Assembly (NCBI RefSeq): GCF_000518805.1
Contig: NZ_JAEH01000002.1
Coordinates: forward strand, 212,651-276,650
Direction: 5' to 3'
Origin: Shewanella waksmanii ATCC BAA-643
GTDB taxonomy: Bacteria; Pseudomonadota; Gammaproteobacteria; Enterobacterales; Shewanellaceae
Length of the DNA stretch: 64,000 nt
Position 1 is the first letter of the stretch. Each line of letters starts with the position of its first letter. The translations under genes were made by a program, and so were the position numbers. The notes beneath the pieces were generated by a model that ran no database searches, was not told where the DNA came from, and saw only the letters and a program-made list of their open reading frames with translations. Below are positions 43,159 through 52,209 of the stretch, piece by piece.

Positions 43159-43833
43159 ATGGCACAAGACGATATTAAACTCATTCACTCAATCACTAAG
43201 CATAATGGCATTTCCTGTACGCTCGGCGGTGCGGTTGCGCTTATTGTTGGGCTGAGTATATTTCTGTTTTACAAAGCGATATTTGCAGTAGGCATGGTGC
43301 TGTTTATTATCGGCGCTATTCTCCTGGTCATTGGCATCGCTAAAATTATTGAACCTGCCATACCGGTAGAGCTTAGCGAGCGAGGGATTGTGTATCGGCA
43401 CCGCCGCGGTACGATTGCGGTTGAATGGCACAATATTCAACGTATCGACATTCCTCGCGTACATACCGCTGAAGGTTTAACTGACTTGCCCTATATTGGG
43501 CTTAAGTTGAAAAAAATCTCGCCCTTACTGCACCTTATCTCGCCTAGACTGGCGACGGGGTTGTTGACTGAGCAACGGCCATTGCTTATTTCTTCTATCG
43601 AGCTTGATGGTGAGCTGTTGATGCTAGAAAGCTACCTAAACTCGGAATTTACGCCATTAGAGGTTGATGATGAGCGCTTTACTGGGGTGATGGCAATGTT
43701 TGGCCATCGTTGTCGCTTTTTAGGAGAGCATTTGGGCTACCATGTATACATTCCATGGGATTGCCTAGACAGAGATGCTAAAGATTTTATGCAGTTATTG
43801 CGAAAATATCAGCAACAAGCTGCTTGCGAGTAG
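43159..43833 (+). CDS. DUF2982 family membrane protein
   Basis: 224 residues. Two adjacent membrane helices near 20-60 (GGAVALIVGLSIFLFYKAIF, VLFIIGAILLVIGIAKII), then a soluble PH-like domain (ELSERGIVYRHRRGTIAVEWHNIQRIDIPR) and a C-terminal part with HLGYHVYIPWDCLDRDAKDF. This pattern fits DUF2982, a family common in Shewanella and Vibrio with no known function. It points to the host group more than to a role. Confidence 0.75.
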   Translation: MAQDDIKLIHSITKHNGISCTLGGAVALIVGLSIFLFYKAIFAVGMVLFIIGAILLVIGIAKIIEPAIPVELSERGIVYRHRRGTIAVEWHNIQRIDIPRVHTAEGLTDLPYIGLKLKKISPLLHLISPRLATGLLTEQRPLLISSIELDGELLMLESYLNSEFTPLEVDDERFTGVMAMFGHRCRFLGEHLGYHVYIPWDCLDRDAKDFMQLLRKYQQQAACE

Positions 43834-43852
43834 GATTACAACATAGGGTATA

Positions 43853-43878
43853 TGGCGCTAAAGTCATTGTTAGCGCCA
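43853..43878. terminator. Bidirectional hairpin between convergent genes
   Basis: TGGCGCTAA (43853-43861) pairs with TTAGCGCCA (43870-43878) around an 8-nt loop, between the DUF2982 and bactofilin stops. No clear U-tract. Confidence 0.5.
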
Positions 43879-43890
43879 ACGTAGAGGTGT

Positions 43891-44277
43891 TTAGCCGTTG
43901 GCTGCAATGCTGTCATCATCGATAACGCTGGACAATAAGTTAACCTCTTCACGTACTCGCATTCCAATAAACTGACCACCTTCAAATATTTCCATCGATT
44001 CGCATGCTATCTCGCCCTCGACCGAGCCAGTATTGGTAATATTGAGCTTATCGCATTTGAGTTTACCTTTGAAAACACCGGAGACTTTGAGCTCTTTACA
44101 ACGTAGATCGCCGTCGATGTAGCCGTCGGCTTCTATGGTGATTTTACCCGTTGAACTAATTTTCCCGTACAGCTCGCCGCCAATTAGCGCTTCGCCTTCA
44201 AAATGGGTTTCGCCTGATAACTTAGTGCCTTGGGCGATAAAAGTGAGTCCATTGCTATTTTTCTTATTTCCAAACAT
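43891..44277 (-). CDS. Bactofilin (polymer-forming cytoskeletal protein)
   Basis: 128 residues from ATG 44277, giving the usual MFGNKKN start; a TTG at 44289 is less likely. The core repeats regularly as a right-handed beta helix (GETHFEGEALIGGELYGKISSTGKITIEADGYIDGDLRCKELKVSG), the bactofilin fold (PF04519). Bactofilins self-assemble into filaments without nucleotide and can organise wall-synthesis proteins or polysaccharide machines. No peptidase or wall gene is next to it here, so its job is open. Confidence 0.88.
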   Translation of the reverse strand: MFGNKKNSNGLTFIAQGTKLSGETHFEGEALIGGELYGKISSTGKITIEADGYIDGDLRCKELKVSGVFKGKLKCDKLNITNTGSVEGEIACESMEIFEGGQFIGMRVREEVNLLSSVIDDDSIAANG

Positions 44278-44369
44278 AAACAAGATCAATTTTGAGGTTG
44301 TAGCTAGATATTATCCTGAATTTTTACACAATCAAACCACTAATATTTGGCGCCATTGTCAGATTTTTG

Positions 44370-44864
44370 TCATTTTGTAGTGATGTCAGGGTTAACAATA
44401 ATTGCAGAGTTAGGGCACGGCGCTACACACGCTCCGCAACCTGTGCAAGCTTGAATGTCTATGATCGGCTGCGGCGCTTGACCGATTTGCGGACTAAATG
44501 TAATGGCTCTTGGCTCACAGGCATCTTTACAGCTTTGGCACCAAACGCCGTTAAATGCTAAGCAATTATCGCTAATTTGCGCCGCGATGGTCCAAGGTTG
44601 AGCTTGATGAGTATCGAACAATGGCTCTGGACATATCTCAGCGCACTTGCCACAAAATGTACATTCATCACGGCTAAAGTCGATTTCGGGAAATCCACCG
44701 TCGCCGCGTTTAATAATTTGCGTTTCACAGTTGCTGATACATTTGTCACAGCGAGTGCACTCGTCTGTAAATTCAATATCCTGTTTTATCCAAGGCGGGC
44801 GAATAACGTTACTTTTGCGGCGACTAAAAAGATTGCGCCTACTTTGGTTGATGCGATTGGACAT
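44370..44864 (-). CDS. napF: NapF-type ferredoxin
   Basis: 164 residues with a basic start (NQSRRNLFSRRK) and cysteine clusters CTRCDKCISNC, CTFCGKCAEIC, CQSCKDAC and CTGCGACVAPC, together able to hold three or more [4Fe-4S] centres, as in NapF. NapF is cytoplasmic and helps mature NapA, the periplasmic nitrate reductase. No nap genes are adjacent, so this is a detached copy. Another polyferredoxin role is possible but the length and cysteine layout fit NapF. Confidence 0.85.
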   Translation of the reverse strand: MSNRINQSRRNLFSRRKSNVIRPPWIKQDIEFTDECTRCDKCISNCETQIIKRGDGGFPEIDFSRDECTFCGKCAEICPEPLFDTHQAQPWTIAAQISDNCLAFNGVWCQSCKDACEPRAITFSPQIGQAPQPIIDIQACTGCGACVAPCPNSAIIVNPDITTK

Positions 44865-44914
44865 GAGAAGCCTTAACTAGGCGCTGGCGGTATAAGCGCA
44901 ACGCAACGACGAGA

Positions 44915-45931
44915 TTACTGACTATTATAACCATTGGGGTTATTTGATTGCCAATGCCAACTGCTTTGAGCCATATCTTCAATGCTATGGGTTGCACGCC
45001 AGCCAAGCTCTTGATTGGCTTTGCTTGGGTTGGCGTAACATGCCGCGATATCACCAGGACGACGAGGCTCAATGGTATAAGCAATACTGTGACCGCACGC
45101 GGCCTCAAATGCTTTAACCATATCCAATACACTGCAGCCGTTACCTGTTCCAAGGTTATAAGTGACCAACCCAGGCTTTGTGGCGATTTTTTGCAGCGCC
45201 TTTAAGTGACCATTGGCCAAATCAACAACATGAATATAGTCACGCACACCTGTGCCGTCGGTTGTGTCGTAGTCGTTGCCCCATACATTGAGTGACTGGC
45301 GTTTGCCGACCGCGACTTGCGAGATAAACGGCATCAGGTTGTTGGGAATATCATTGGGATCTTCACCAATTAACCCACTTGGGTGAGCGCCCACTGGATT
45401 AAAATAGCGCAAAATTGCGATATTCCATTTGTTATCAGCTTGATATAGGTCCGCCAAAATGTGTTCGACCATCAGCTTAGACTGTCCATACGGGTTGGTC
45501 GCGCTAGTTGGGAAATCTTCAGTGATGGGCAAACTTGCGGGGTCACCATAAACCGTAGCCGATGAGCTAAAGACTAAGTTTTTGACATTAAATTGGTGCA
45601 TCACTTCACACAGGCTCAAAGTGCCGGTGACATTGTTTTCATAATAGCGCAGTGGTTGTTCGACCGATTCACCGACAGCTTTAAGCCCGGCAAAGTGGAT
45701 CACTGCGGTGATACTGTGATCAGTGAATATCTTTTGCAGTAACGCTTTATTGAGTACATCGCCTTGATAAAACGTGATCGGTTTACCGGTGATATTCTCA
45801 ACCCTTGCTAGTGACTCAACACTGGCGTTACTGAGGTTATCTATGACAACCACATCTTGGTTATTTTCAAGCAACTGGACTAGGGTATGTGAGCCAATAT
45901 AGCCAGCGCCACCGGTCACAAGAATTGTCAT
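44915..45931 (-). CDS. galE: UDP-glucose 4-epimerase
   Basis: 338 residues, full length. Short-chain dehydrogenase fold with [39 protein letters not shown], catalytic YxxxK in [12 protein letters not shown], and [17 protein letters not shown]. It interconverts UDP-glucose and UDP-galactose. The start overlaps the galU stop by 4 bp (ATGA), so the two are translationally coupled. It likely supplies UDP-galactose for the polysaccharides, including perhaps the locus at the left of the window. Confidence 0.95.
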   Translation of the reverse strand: MTILVTGGAGYIGSHTLVQLLENNQDVVVIDNLSNASVESLARVENITGKPITFYQGDVLNKALLQKIFTDHSITAVIHFAGLKAVGESVEQPLRYYENNVTGTLSLCEVMHQFNVKNLVFSSSATVYGDPASLPITEDFPTSATNPYGQSKLMVEHILADLYQADNKWNIAILRYFNPVGAHPSGLIGEDPNDIPNNLMPFISQVAVGKRQSLNVWGNDYDTTDGTGVRDYIHVVDLANGHLKALQKIATKPGLVTYNLGTGNGCSVLDMVKAFEAACGHSIAYTIEPRRPGDIAACYANPSKANQELGWRATHSIEDMAQSSWHWQSNNPNGYNSQ

Positions 45932-46848
45932 ACTTTAGATCCTTGTATTTCACTTGCAAGCTCAACAATTAAATCGGAAAAAGAATCACCAATTTGATGA
46001 TGGCGCAATCCATACTCTAAGTTTGCGCGCATATACCCCAGCTTATTGCCGCAGTCATGGCTTTTACCTTGCATTAGATAGGCGTTTACTGGCGTTTTCT
46101 CCATCAACATAGCAATTGCATCGGTTAATTGAATTTCGCCGCCAGCTCCTGCTGGTGTTTTTGCCAATAGTGGCCAAATCTCTTTAGGCAAAATATATCG
46201 ACCAACGACAGCCAAATTTGAAGGCGCTTCATCGATAGCGGGCTTTTCAACTAACTGTGATATGGGTAAAGAATCGCCTGCATGCAGGTCTTCCCCTTTT
46301 ATGTCGGCTATTCCGTATTGATCAACACTTTGGTGAGGCACACTCTCAACCATGATTTGACCGATGCCATTGTCATCAAAACGCTTCACCATGTCGGCTA
46401 GGTTGTCTTTTGCCAAATTGCAGTGGTATTCATCGACAATCACATCTGGTAGTAAAACGGCAAATGGCGCATCACCGACAACTTGTTGGGCGCACAAAAT
46501 AGCATGCCCTAGGCCTTTGGCTTGCGACTGTCTAACGCTAATAACCGTTACGCCGTCGGGACAAATTGCTTGAACTTCACTTAGCAATTGGCGTTTAACG
46601 CGGCTTTCTAACTGCGCTTCTAGTTCAAAGCTGCAATCAAAGTGGTTTTCAATTGAGTTTTTACTGGCATGAGTTACCAATACAATTTCAGTTATGCCGG
46701 CGGCGACAGCTTCGTTGACGACATATTGAATTAATGGCTTGTCGACAATTGGTAGCATCTCTTTCGGAATCGCCTTGGTGGCCGGTAGCATTCTTGTGCC
46801 AAGTCCGGCAACAGGGATAACGGCTTTGCGGATACTGTTTGGTTTCAT
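45928..46848 (-). CDS. galU: UTP--glucose-1-phosphate uridylyltransferase
   Basis: 306 residues. GalU signature: [78 protein letters not shown] and [11 protein letters not shown]. It makes UDP-glucose, the substrate of the coupled galE. Unlike the nucleotidyltransferase-like protein at 1585-3012, all catalytic residues are present, a useful contrast within the same window. First gene of the galU-galE pair. Confidence 0.95.
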   Translation of the reverse strand: MKPNSIRKAVIPVAGLGTRMLPATKAIPKEMLPIVDKPLIQYVVNEAVAAGITEIVLVTHASKNSIENHFDCSFELEAQLESRVKRQLLSEVQAICPDGVTVISVRQSQAKGLGHAILCAQQVVGDAPFAVLLPDVIVDEYHCNLAKDNLADMVKRFDDNGIGQIMVESVPHQSVDQYGIADIKGEDLHAGDSLPISQLVEKPAIDEAPSNLAVVGRYILPKEIWPLLAKTPAGAGGEIQLTDAIAMLMEKTPVNAYLMQGKSHDCGNKLGYMRANLEYGLRHHQIGDSFSDLIVELASEIQGSKV

Positions 46849-47250
46849 GAAAATCCTTGTCAGTAGTGGGGTAGCGCATATTTAAGTGGCTAATTGTACT
46901 CAATATCCGCAGAAGATCCATCTTCTAAAATGGGCTTTTATTCTTGTTTTGATTATAGCTAAATTTTGTAAATTCCGTTAACTGATATTTTTGTGTGGTT
47001 GGTGGAAATGATATAAGCAGGCTTGGTTATTTAACGAACGAGTAAAAGTCGGTTTGGATAGTGTGTGGATAGATATTGTTACGGTTTAAGTTATTGATTT
47101 TATGATTTTTATGTTAATGTTTAACAGGGGGTGTTTCGTTTGGTTTACAACTAGGGTTATGAATGTAGCTCAATAATAGCGGCTTGCGCTATTAACAAAA
47201 GTGCAACTTTGGTCAACTATGAAATAGAGAGCCCTAATGATAACTACAAT
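46849..47250. other. 402-bp divergent region between galU and phhA
   Basis: AT-rich. An inverted repeat TGTTAATGTTTAACA lies at 47112-47126, about 125 bp before phhA. A weak TyrR-box-like sequence (TGTAAA-N6-TAACTG) lies at 46967-46984; only the left half is good. No gene is supported. Confidence 0.4.
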
Positions 47251-48048
47251 ATGAGCAAACAAACACAGTACCAAGCACGGCTACCCAATGCTGATGGAGT
47301 CATTGAGTATCCGCAAGCTGAACATGATATTTGGCAGCAGCTATTTGCACGTCAACAAGACAATTTGCCCCCTTTTGCCTGTCAGGAATACCTTGCTGGC
47401 TTAGAGAAGTTAAATTTGCCGAGTGATCGCATTCCACAATTGAGCGAAATCGACGCCGTGTTAGCGCAAAGCACAGGTTGGAGAACCGCTGGTGTGCCAG
47501 CATTGATTTCGTTTGAAAAGTTCTTTCAATTGCTGGCAGACAAAGCATTTCCGGTTGCGACATTTATTCGCAGCAAAGAGGAGTTTGATTACTTACGCGA
47601 GCCGGATATTTTTCATGAAATATTTGGCCACTGTCCGTTGCTAACGAATCCGTCATTCGCCCGTTTCTCACATGCCTATGGCAAACTGGGTTTAGCTGCG
47701 AGTAAACAAGAGCGGGTATATTTAGCGCGTTTGTATTGGTTTACCGTTGAATTTGGCCTGTTGCAGTCAAGTGAGGGGAAAAGGTCGATTTATGGCGGTG
47801 GCATTTTGAGTTCGCCCGGTGAAACCGAATATGCCATGAGCAGTACGCCCATAGTTAAGCCGTTCGATCTTATTGATGTATTACGCACCCCTTACCGAAT
47901 CGATATAATGCAACCAATATACTATCATATTGAGTCAATTGACTTTTTAGATGAAATTGTTGCAATGGATATTATGTCAGCGGTGAAACAAGCGATGTCG
48001 CTTGGGTTATTACCACCGCTGTTTGAGCCTAAGTGCCAAGCTAACTAA
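47251..48048 (+). CDS. phhA: Phenylalanine 4-monooxygenase
   Basis: About 265 residues. Aromatic amino acid hydroxylase core: RIPQLSEIDAVLAQSTGWRTAGVPALIS, iron ligands in FHEIFGHCPLL (two His) and WFTVEFGLL (Glu), and YGGGILSSPGE. It converts phenylalanine to tyrosine with tetrahydropterin and O2. ATG 47251 is preferred; a TTG frame start at 47209 lies in the leader. phhB follows 18 nt later and regenerates the pterin, and tyrR, the usual regulator of this pair, lies just beyond. Confidence 0.95.
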   Translation: MSKQTQYQARLPNADGVIEYPQAEHDIWQQLFARQQDNLPPFACQEYLAGLEKLNLPSDRIPQLSEIDAVLAQSTGWRTAGVPALISFEKFFQLLADKAFPVATFIRSKEEFDYLREPDIFHEIFGHCPLLTNPSFARFSHAYGKLGLAASKQERVYLARLYWFTVEFGLLQSSEGKRSIYGGGILSSPGETEYAMSSTPIVKPFDLIDVLRTPYRIDIMQPIYYHIESIDFLDEIVAMDIMSAVKQAMSLGLLPPLFEPKCQAN

Positions 48049-48066
48049 TTGATAAAAGGAAAAACA

Positions 48067-48405
48067 ATGACCAAGTTAGCTGAAATGAAATGTGAGGCAT
48101 GCCAAGCCGATGCACCCAAAGTTACCGATGCAGAGCTTGCAGAGTTAATCAGAATGATCCCCGACTGGGGTGTGGAAGTGCGCGATGGCATTATGCAACT
48201 TGAGCGCGTCTATAAGTTTAAGAACTTTAAATTGGCTATGGCATTTACCAATAAACTGGCTGATTTAGCGGAAGAAGAGTTTCATCATCCTGGCATTCTG
48301 ACTGAGTGGGGCAAGGTCACGGTAACGTGGTGGTCGCACTCAATTAAAGGTCTTCACCGTAACGATTTCATTATGGCTGCGAAAACAGACCAGTTATTAG
48401 GTTAA
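48067..48405 (+). CDS. phhB: Pterin-4a-carbinolamine dehydratase
   Basis: 112 residues. Contains [46 protein letters not shown] and [18 protein letters not shown], the conserved core with the catalytic His residues. It dehydrates 4a-hydroxytetrahydropterin formed by PhhA. ATG 48067 has AAAGGA upstream. A perfect intrinsic terminator follows, closing the phhAB unit. Confidence 0.94.
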   Translation: MTKLAEMKCEACQADAPKVTDAELAELIRMIPDWGVEVRDGIMQLERVYKFKNFKLAMAFTNKLADLAEEEFHHPGILTEWGKVTVTWWSHSIKGLHRNDFIMAAKTDQLLG

Positions 48406-48423
48406 TAAAAAAGACATATTTAT

Positions 48424-48457
48424 TAGTGCATTACCTACGGTGGTGCACTATTTTTTT
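48424..48457 (+). terminator. Intrinsic terminator after phhAB
   Basis: TAGTGCA (48424-48430) pairs with TGCACTA (48444-48450), with an inner ACC/GGT pairing, followed by seven T residues. Confidence 0.85.
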
Positions 48458-48629
48458 ACTCAAAACACCGTCTCTCTGTAAACAATGCTTGCCACAAGCG
48501 CCATTCCATTCTAACGTATCGTAATCTCTACACTGAGCAAAATTAACCTGTTAACGGTTTGATACACGTATCTATCAGTCAAGAGAAATCCCACTAGGGT
48601 AAAATTAAAATAATAGGGACAATGACACT

Positions 48630-50177
48630 ATGCGCTTGGAAGTGAGCTGTTTAGATCGCGTCGGTTTGGCCAAAGATATCTTAATGATTATGGAAGGCTA
48701 CGGCATTAATTTGCTAGCTATCGATGCGAGCAACCAAGGATTCTTATACTTACAATTTGCTGAAGTTAATTTTGATACTTTAAGTGAATTGCTGCCGCTG
48801 ATTCGAAAAGTCGAAGGAGTACATGATGTGCGTACTGTTTCTTTTATGCCATCAGAGCAAGAGCACTACGCGTTAAAAACGTTGCTGAAAACGCTACCTG
48901 ATTCGGTATTTTCAATTGACGTGAAAGGTCGAGTTCGCATCGTTAACGAATCAGCACTGATGACTGTCGGCATGGAAGAGCATGAAGTACTAGACGAGTC
49001 GATTAACCACTGGGTCCAAGGGTTCAACTTCGGACGCTGGCTGAGTGAAAGTGTGGTCTTAGCACAAGCGACACGTGTTAATATTGGCCCCAATGAATAC
49101 TTGGCTGAGATGCTACCCATATACTTACCCGATGAAAACAACAGCACGATTCTAGCGGGGGCTGTGGTATCACTAAAATCACCTGCCAGGGTGGGTAAAC
49201 AGTTTAATGCGCTACAAAACCAAACCACTGGTTTTGAGAATGTGCTCGCCGCCAGCGACAAAATGAAGGAAGTTTTAGTGCAAGCTCGGCGTATGGCGCA
49301 GCTCGATGCCCCTTTGCTGATCACCGGTGAAACCGGCACCGGAAAAGAGCTAATGGCTAGAGCTTGCCATGATGCCAGTATGCGCCGTGAACATCCGTTT
49401 ATTGCCATCAATTGCGCGGCAATGCCAGATAGCGCAGCCGAGGAAGAACTGTTCGGTTTCGTGAGTAGTCAGGGCGAAGTGATTAAACGCGGTTTCTTTG
49501 CCGAGGCCAAAGGTGGCACGGTTTTTCTTGATGAAATCGCTGAGATGTCACGTTCGGCTCAGGTAAAGTTACTGCGTTTGCTGCAAGATGGCACCTACCG
49601 CCGCGTTGGTGGTGATGAAGAGGTACAAGCCGATGTGCGTATTATCTGTTCAACACAAAAGAATTTAGCTGAGCTGTGCCAAACCGGTGACTTTAGAGAA
49701 GATCTCTATTATCGGATCCACGTATTAAGTTTCCACATGCCGTCACTAAGAGATCGCAAAGTGGATGTCATTCCACTCACTGAAATGTTTTTAGAACATT
49801 ACAGCCAACAATTGTCGATTCCCATTCGAAGAATTTCAGCACAGTGTCGTGAACATCTACTGGGCTATGCATGGCCGGGTAACGTGCGCCAACTTAAAAA
49901 CGCTATTTTCAGGGCGGTCTCAATGTGGGATGGCTCGGCCGAACTGACTGTTGAGCAACTCAAGTTGCCATCCTATGCCGAGGGCTTTGGCTATTTTGAT
50001 CACCAATTCGAAGGTAGTTTAGACCAAGCAATGAAACAGTTTGAAGCGAGTTTGCTACGCCGTTTGTATCCAGCGTATCCAAGTACGCGCCAGTTGGCTA
50101 AAAAGCTAGGGGTATCACATACCGCTATTGCTAATAAATTGCGCGAATACAAAATCAGCAAGCAAAAAGGGATGTAA
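48630..50177 (+). CDS. tyrR: TyrR transcriptional regulator of aromatic amino acid genes
   Basis: 515 residues. N-terminal ACT domain (MRLEVSCLDRVGLAKDILMIMEGYGINL), PAS domain about 80-190, AAA+ domain about 205-430 (GETGTGKE, GGTVFLDEIAEM, AWPGNVRQLKN) and C-terminal HTH (STRQLAKKLGVSHTAIANKLREY). The GAFTGA loop needed to drive sigma-54 is replaced by VSSQGEVIKRGFF, as expected for TyrR, which works with sigma-70. It binds tyrosine and phenylalanine and controls degradation and transport genes; phhAB and fah-maiA flank it. Confidence 0.93.
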   Translation: MRLEVSCLDRVGLAKDILMIMEGYGINLLAIDASNQGFLYLQFAEVNFDTLSELLPLIRKVEGVHDVRTVSFMPSEQEHYALKTLLKTLPDSVFSIDVKGRVRIVNESALMTVGMEEHEVLDESINHWVQGFNFGRWLSESVVLAQATRVNIGPNEYLAEMLPIYLPDENNSTILAGAVVSLKSPARVGKQFNALQNQTTGFENVLAASDKMKEVLVQARRMAQLDAPLLITGETGTGKELMARACHDASMRREHPFIAINCAAMPDSAAEEELFGFVSSQGEVIKRGFFAEAKGGTVFLDEIAEMSRSAQVKLLRLLQDGTYRRVGGDEEVQADVRIICSTQKNLAELCQTGDFREDLYYRIHVLSFHMPSLRDRKVDVIPLTEMFLEHYSQQLSIPIRRISAQCREHLLGYAWPGNVRQLKNAIFRAVSMWDGSAELTVEQLKLPSYAEGFGYFDHQFEGSLDQAMKQFEASLLRRLYPAYPSTRQLAKKLGVSHTAIANKLREYKISKQKGM

Positions 50178-50224
50178 CAGCAAATTGCCACTTTGATGCT
50201 GGTAATTTGTCCAATGTTTAAGGG

Positions 50225-50252
50225 AAAAGCAGCGAATTAGCTGCTTTTTTTT
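50225..50252 (+). terminator. Intrinsic terminator after tyrR
   Basis: AAAAGCAGC pairs with GCTGCTTTT around a 6-nt loop and runs into a T tract (to 50252). Confidence 0.85.
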
Positions 50253-50296
50253 GACTGTAAACTAATTTGTACAAAAAGCAGGTTCTAGGGTGAGAG

Positions 50297-50312
50297 TGTG
50301 ATTAATATCACG
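50297..50312 (+). promoter_or_regulatory. Candidate CRP binding site upstream of fah
   Basis: TGTGATTAATATCACG matches TGTGA-N6-TCACA with one mismatch. It lies about 126 bp before the fah ATG. A small hairpin, GCTTTGC-CGTA-GCAAAGC at 50374-50391, lies between the two. Confidence 0.55.
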
Positions 50313-50437
50313 CTATTCCTATCTGGATTGGCTTGATGTATTTCTATAATAACAGCAGTTCCGCACAGGCAGCGCTTTGCCGTAGCAAAGCAAATATGAC
50401 AACATGATCCTGTGCTCATCAGTTTTTAGGAGTGGGT

Positions 50438-51424
50438 ATGAAGTTAGCAACTTATGATAACGGTCGTCGCGATGGCCAGTTGATGTTGGTTAGTCGTGAT
50501 TTAAAAAAGGCCGTAGCCGTGCCAGCCATTGCGCATACTATGCAGCAACTGCTAGACGCTTGGTCACTACTTCAACCGCAACTACAAGAGCTGTATGAAG
50601 CGCTAAACGACGGTCAGATGGACAACAGTGTCGATTTTGACGAGAGTAAGTGTTTATCGCCGCTACCACGTGCATACCAATGGGCCGACGGTAGTGCCTA
50701 TGTCAATCACGTAGAATTAGTGCGTAAAGCACGTGGCGCTGAAATGCCAGAAACATTTTGGACCGATCCGCTGGTATATCAAGGTGGCTCTGACTGCTTT
50801 ATCGCGCCTAAAGCTGACATTGAATTAGCGAGTGAAGATTGGGGTATTGATTTCGAATCAGAAGTGGCGGTGATCACCGACGATGTGCCAATGGGCGTGA
50901 GTAGTGATAACGCCGCACAGCACATCAAGTTATTGATGCTTGTGAACGATGTATCGCTACGTAACCTCATTCCTGGTGAGTTAGCCAAAGGCTTTGGCTT
51001 TTTCCAATCGAAACCATCTAGCAGTTTCTCGCCAATCGCTGTCACGCCAGATGAGCTTGGTGATAAGTGGCAAGAAACTAAAGTGCATCTGCCATTAGTG
51101 ACACATTTAAATGGTGAGCTCTTTGGTAAGCCAAACGCTGGCATCGATATGACATTTAACTTTGGCGAGCTGATCACTCACTTTACTAAAACCCGTCCAT
51201 TGGGTGCTGGCGCCATTATAGGCTCAGGTACCATTTCCAACTATGATCGCAGTGCTGGTTCAAGCTGCCTAGCTGAGACCCGCATGTTAGAAACCATTGC
51301 AGACGGCAAGCCAGCGACATCGTTTATGCGATTTGGCGACCGTGTACGCATTGAAATGTTTGATGACAATGGTGCAACTATTTTCGGTGCGATTGACCAG
51401 CAAGTTGTGCAGTACAAAGGCTAA
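50438..51424 (+). CDS. fah: Fumarylacetoacetate hydrolase family protein
   Basis: 328 residues from ATG 50438 (AGGAG upstream; a GTG at 50432 is inside the site). FAH-fold motifs: GSDCFIAP, DWGIDFESEVAVITDDVPMG, LVNDVSLRNLIPGELAKGFGFFQSKP, SSFSPIAVTP and GAGAIIGSGTISN. It cleaves fumarylacetoacetate to fumarate and acetoacetate, the last step of tyrosine breakdown. maiA follows 105 nt later. The earlier enzymes, 4-hydroxyphenylpyruvate and homogentisate dioxygenase, are not in the window. Confidence 0.92.
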   Translation: MKLATYDNGRRDGQLMLVSRDLKKAVAVPAIAHTMQQLLDAWSLLQPQLQELYEALNDGQMDNSVDFDESKCLSPLPRAYQWADGSAYVNHVELVRKARGAEMPETFWTDPLVYQGGSDCFIAPKADIELASEDWGIDFESEVAVITDDVPMGVSSDNAAQHIKLLMLVNDVSLRNLIPGELAKGFGFFQSKPSSSFSPIAVTPDELGDKWQETKVHLPLVTHLNGELFGKPNAGIDMTFNFGELITHFTKTRPLGAGAIIGSGTISNYDRSAGSSCLAETRMLETIADGKPATSFMRFGDRVRIEMFDDNGATIFGAIDQQVVQYKG

Positions 51425-51529
51425 GTTTGCTTGAGTTACATTGACGGGGCGACAGTTGTTGCCCCGTTTTGCTATCTATTAGGCTGCAACGCGACCACAA
51501 CTTTGGTGGCTGCAGGAGGGAGAGTGAAT

Positions 51530-52189
51530 ATGAAGTTATACGGCTATTGGCGCTCGAGTGCTGCTTACCGGGTGCGCATTGCACTCAATTTAAAGCAGTT
51601 AGAGGCTGAACTGATTTCAGTGCATTTAGTTAAAGACGGTGGTCAGCAGCATGCCGCTGATTACGCTAAGCTCAACCCGCAAGAGTTAGTGCCAACGTTG
51701 GTAACAGATGATGCTAGTGGCGATGAGTTCGTACTAACCCAATCGATGGCGATTATTGACTATTTAGATGAACGCTACCCACAGTCAAGCTTATTGCCAG
51801 ACAACCTAGAATTAAAAGCGCAAGTGAGGGCGATGGCATATACGATTGCCTGTGATGTGCACCCGCTGAATAATCTAAAAGTGCTGCAGTATTTGGCCAA
51901 CACACTTAATGTAGCCGATGATCCAAAGTCACAGTGGTATCATCACTGGATACATCAAGGTTTCACTGCGATTGAGCGCCAATTACAACAACATGCTGGT
52001 CAATACTGTTTTGGCGATGTTGTTACGCTGGCTGATGTGGTGCTGGTGCCGCAAATATACAACGCCAAACGTTTTAACGTTGACCTGTCATCTTATCCAC
52101 TAATTGAGCAAGTATGGCAGCATTGCAATCAGCTTGAAGCCTTTAAATTGGCATTACCAGAAAACCAAGCGGACGCGGTGATAAGCTAA
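51530..52189 (+). CDS. maiA: Maleylacetoacetate isomerase (zeta-class GST)
   Basis: 219 residues from ATG 51530, with a strong AGGAGGGAG upstream; a frame extension to 51431 is not needed. GST zeta motifs: YGYWRSSAAYRVRIALNLK (SSxxxRVRIAL glutathione site, with Tyr where Cys is common), NPQELVPTLV, LTQSMAIIDYLDERYP, and VTLADVVLVPQIYNAKRF. It isomerises maleylacetoacetate to fumarylacetoacetate for the preceding enzyme. Confidence 0.93.
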   Translation: MKLYGYWRSSAAYRVRIALNLKQLEAELISVHLVKDGGQQHAADYAKLNPQELVPTLVTDDASGDEFVLTQSMAIIDYLDERYPQSSLLPDNLELKAQVRAMAYTIACDVHPLNNLKVLQYLANTLNVADDPKSQWYHHWIHQGFTAIERQLQQHAGQYCFGDVVTLADVVLVPQIYNAKRFNVDLSSYPLIEQVWQHCNQLEAFKLALPENQADAVIS

Positions 52190-52202
52190 TTTAGCGCTTA
52201 TC
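52180..52202. terminator. Hairpin overlapping the maiA stop, between convergent genes
   Basis: GATAAGC (52180-52186) pairs with GCTTATC (52196-52202); the maiA stop lies in the hairpin. It could end transcription from both maiA and the LysR gene. No U-tract. Confidence 0.35.
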
Positions 52203-52209
52203 GTTGCTG

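Noticed and set aside
46967..46984. TyrR box before phhA
   Set aside because: Only the TGTAAA half matches; the right half TAACTG differs from TTTACA at several positions.
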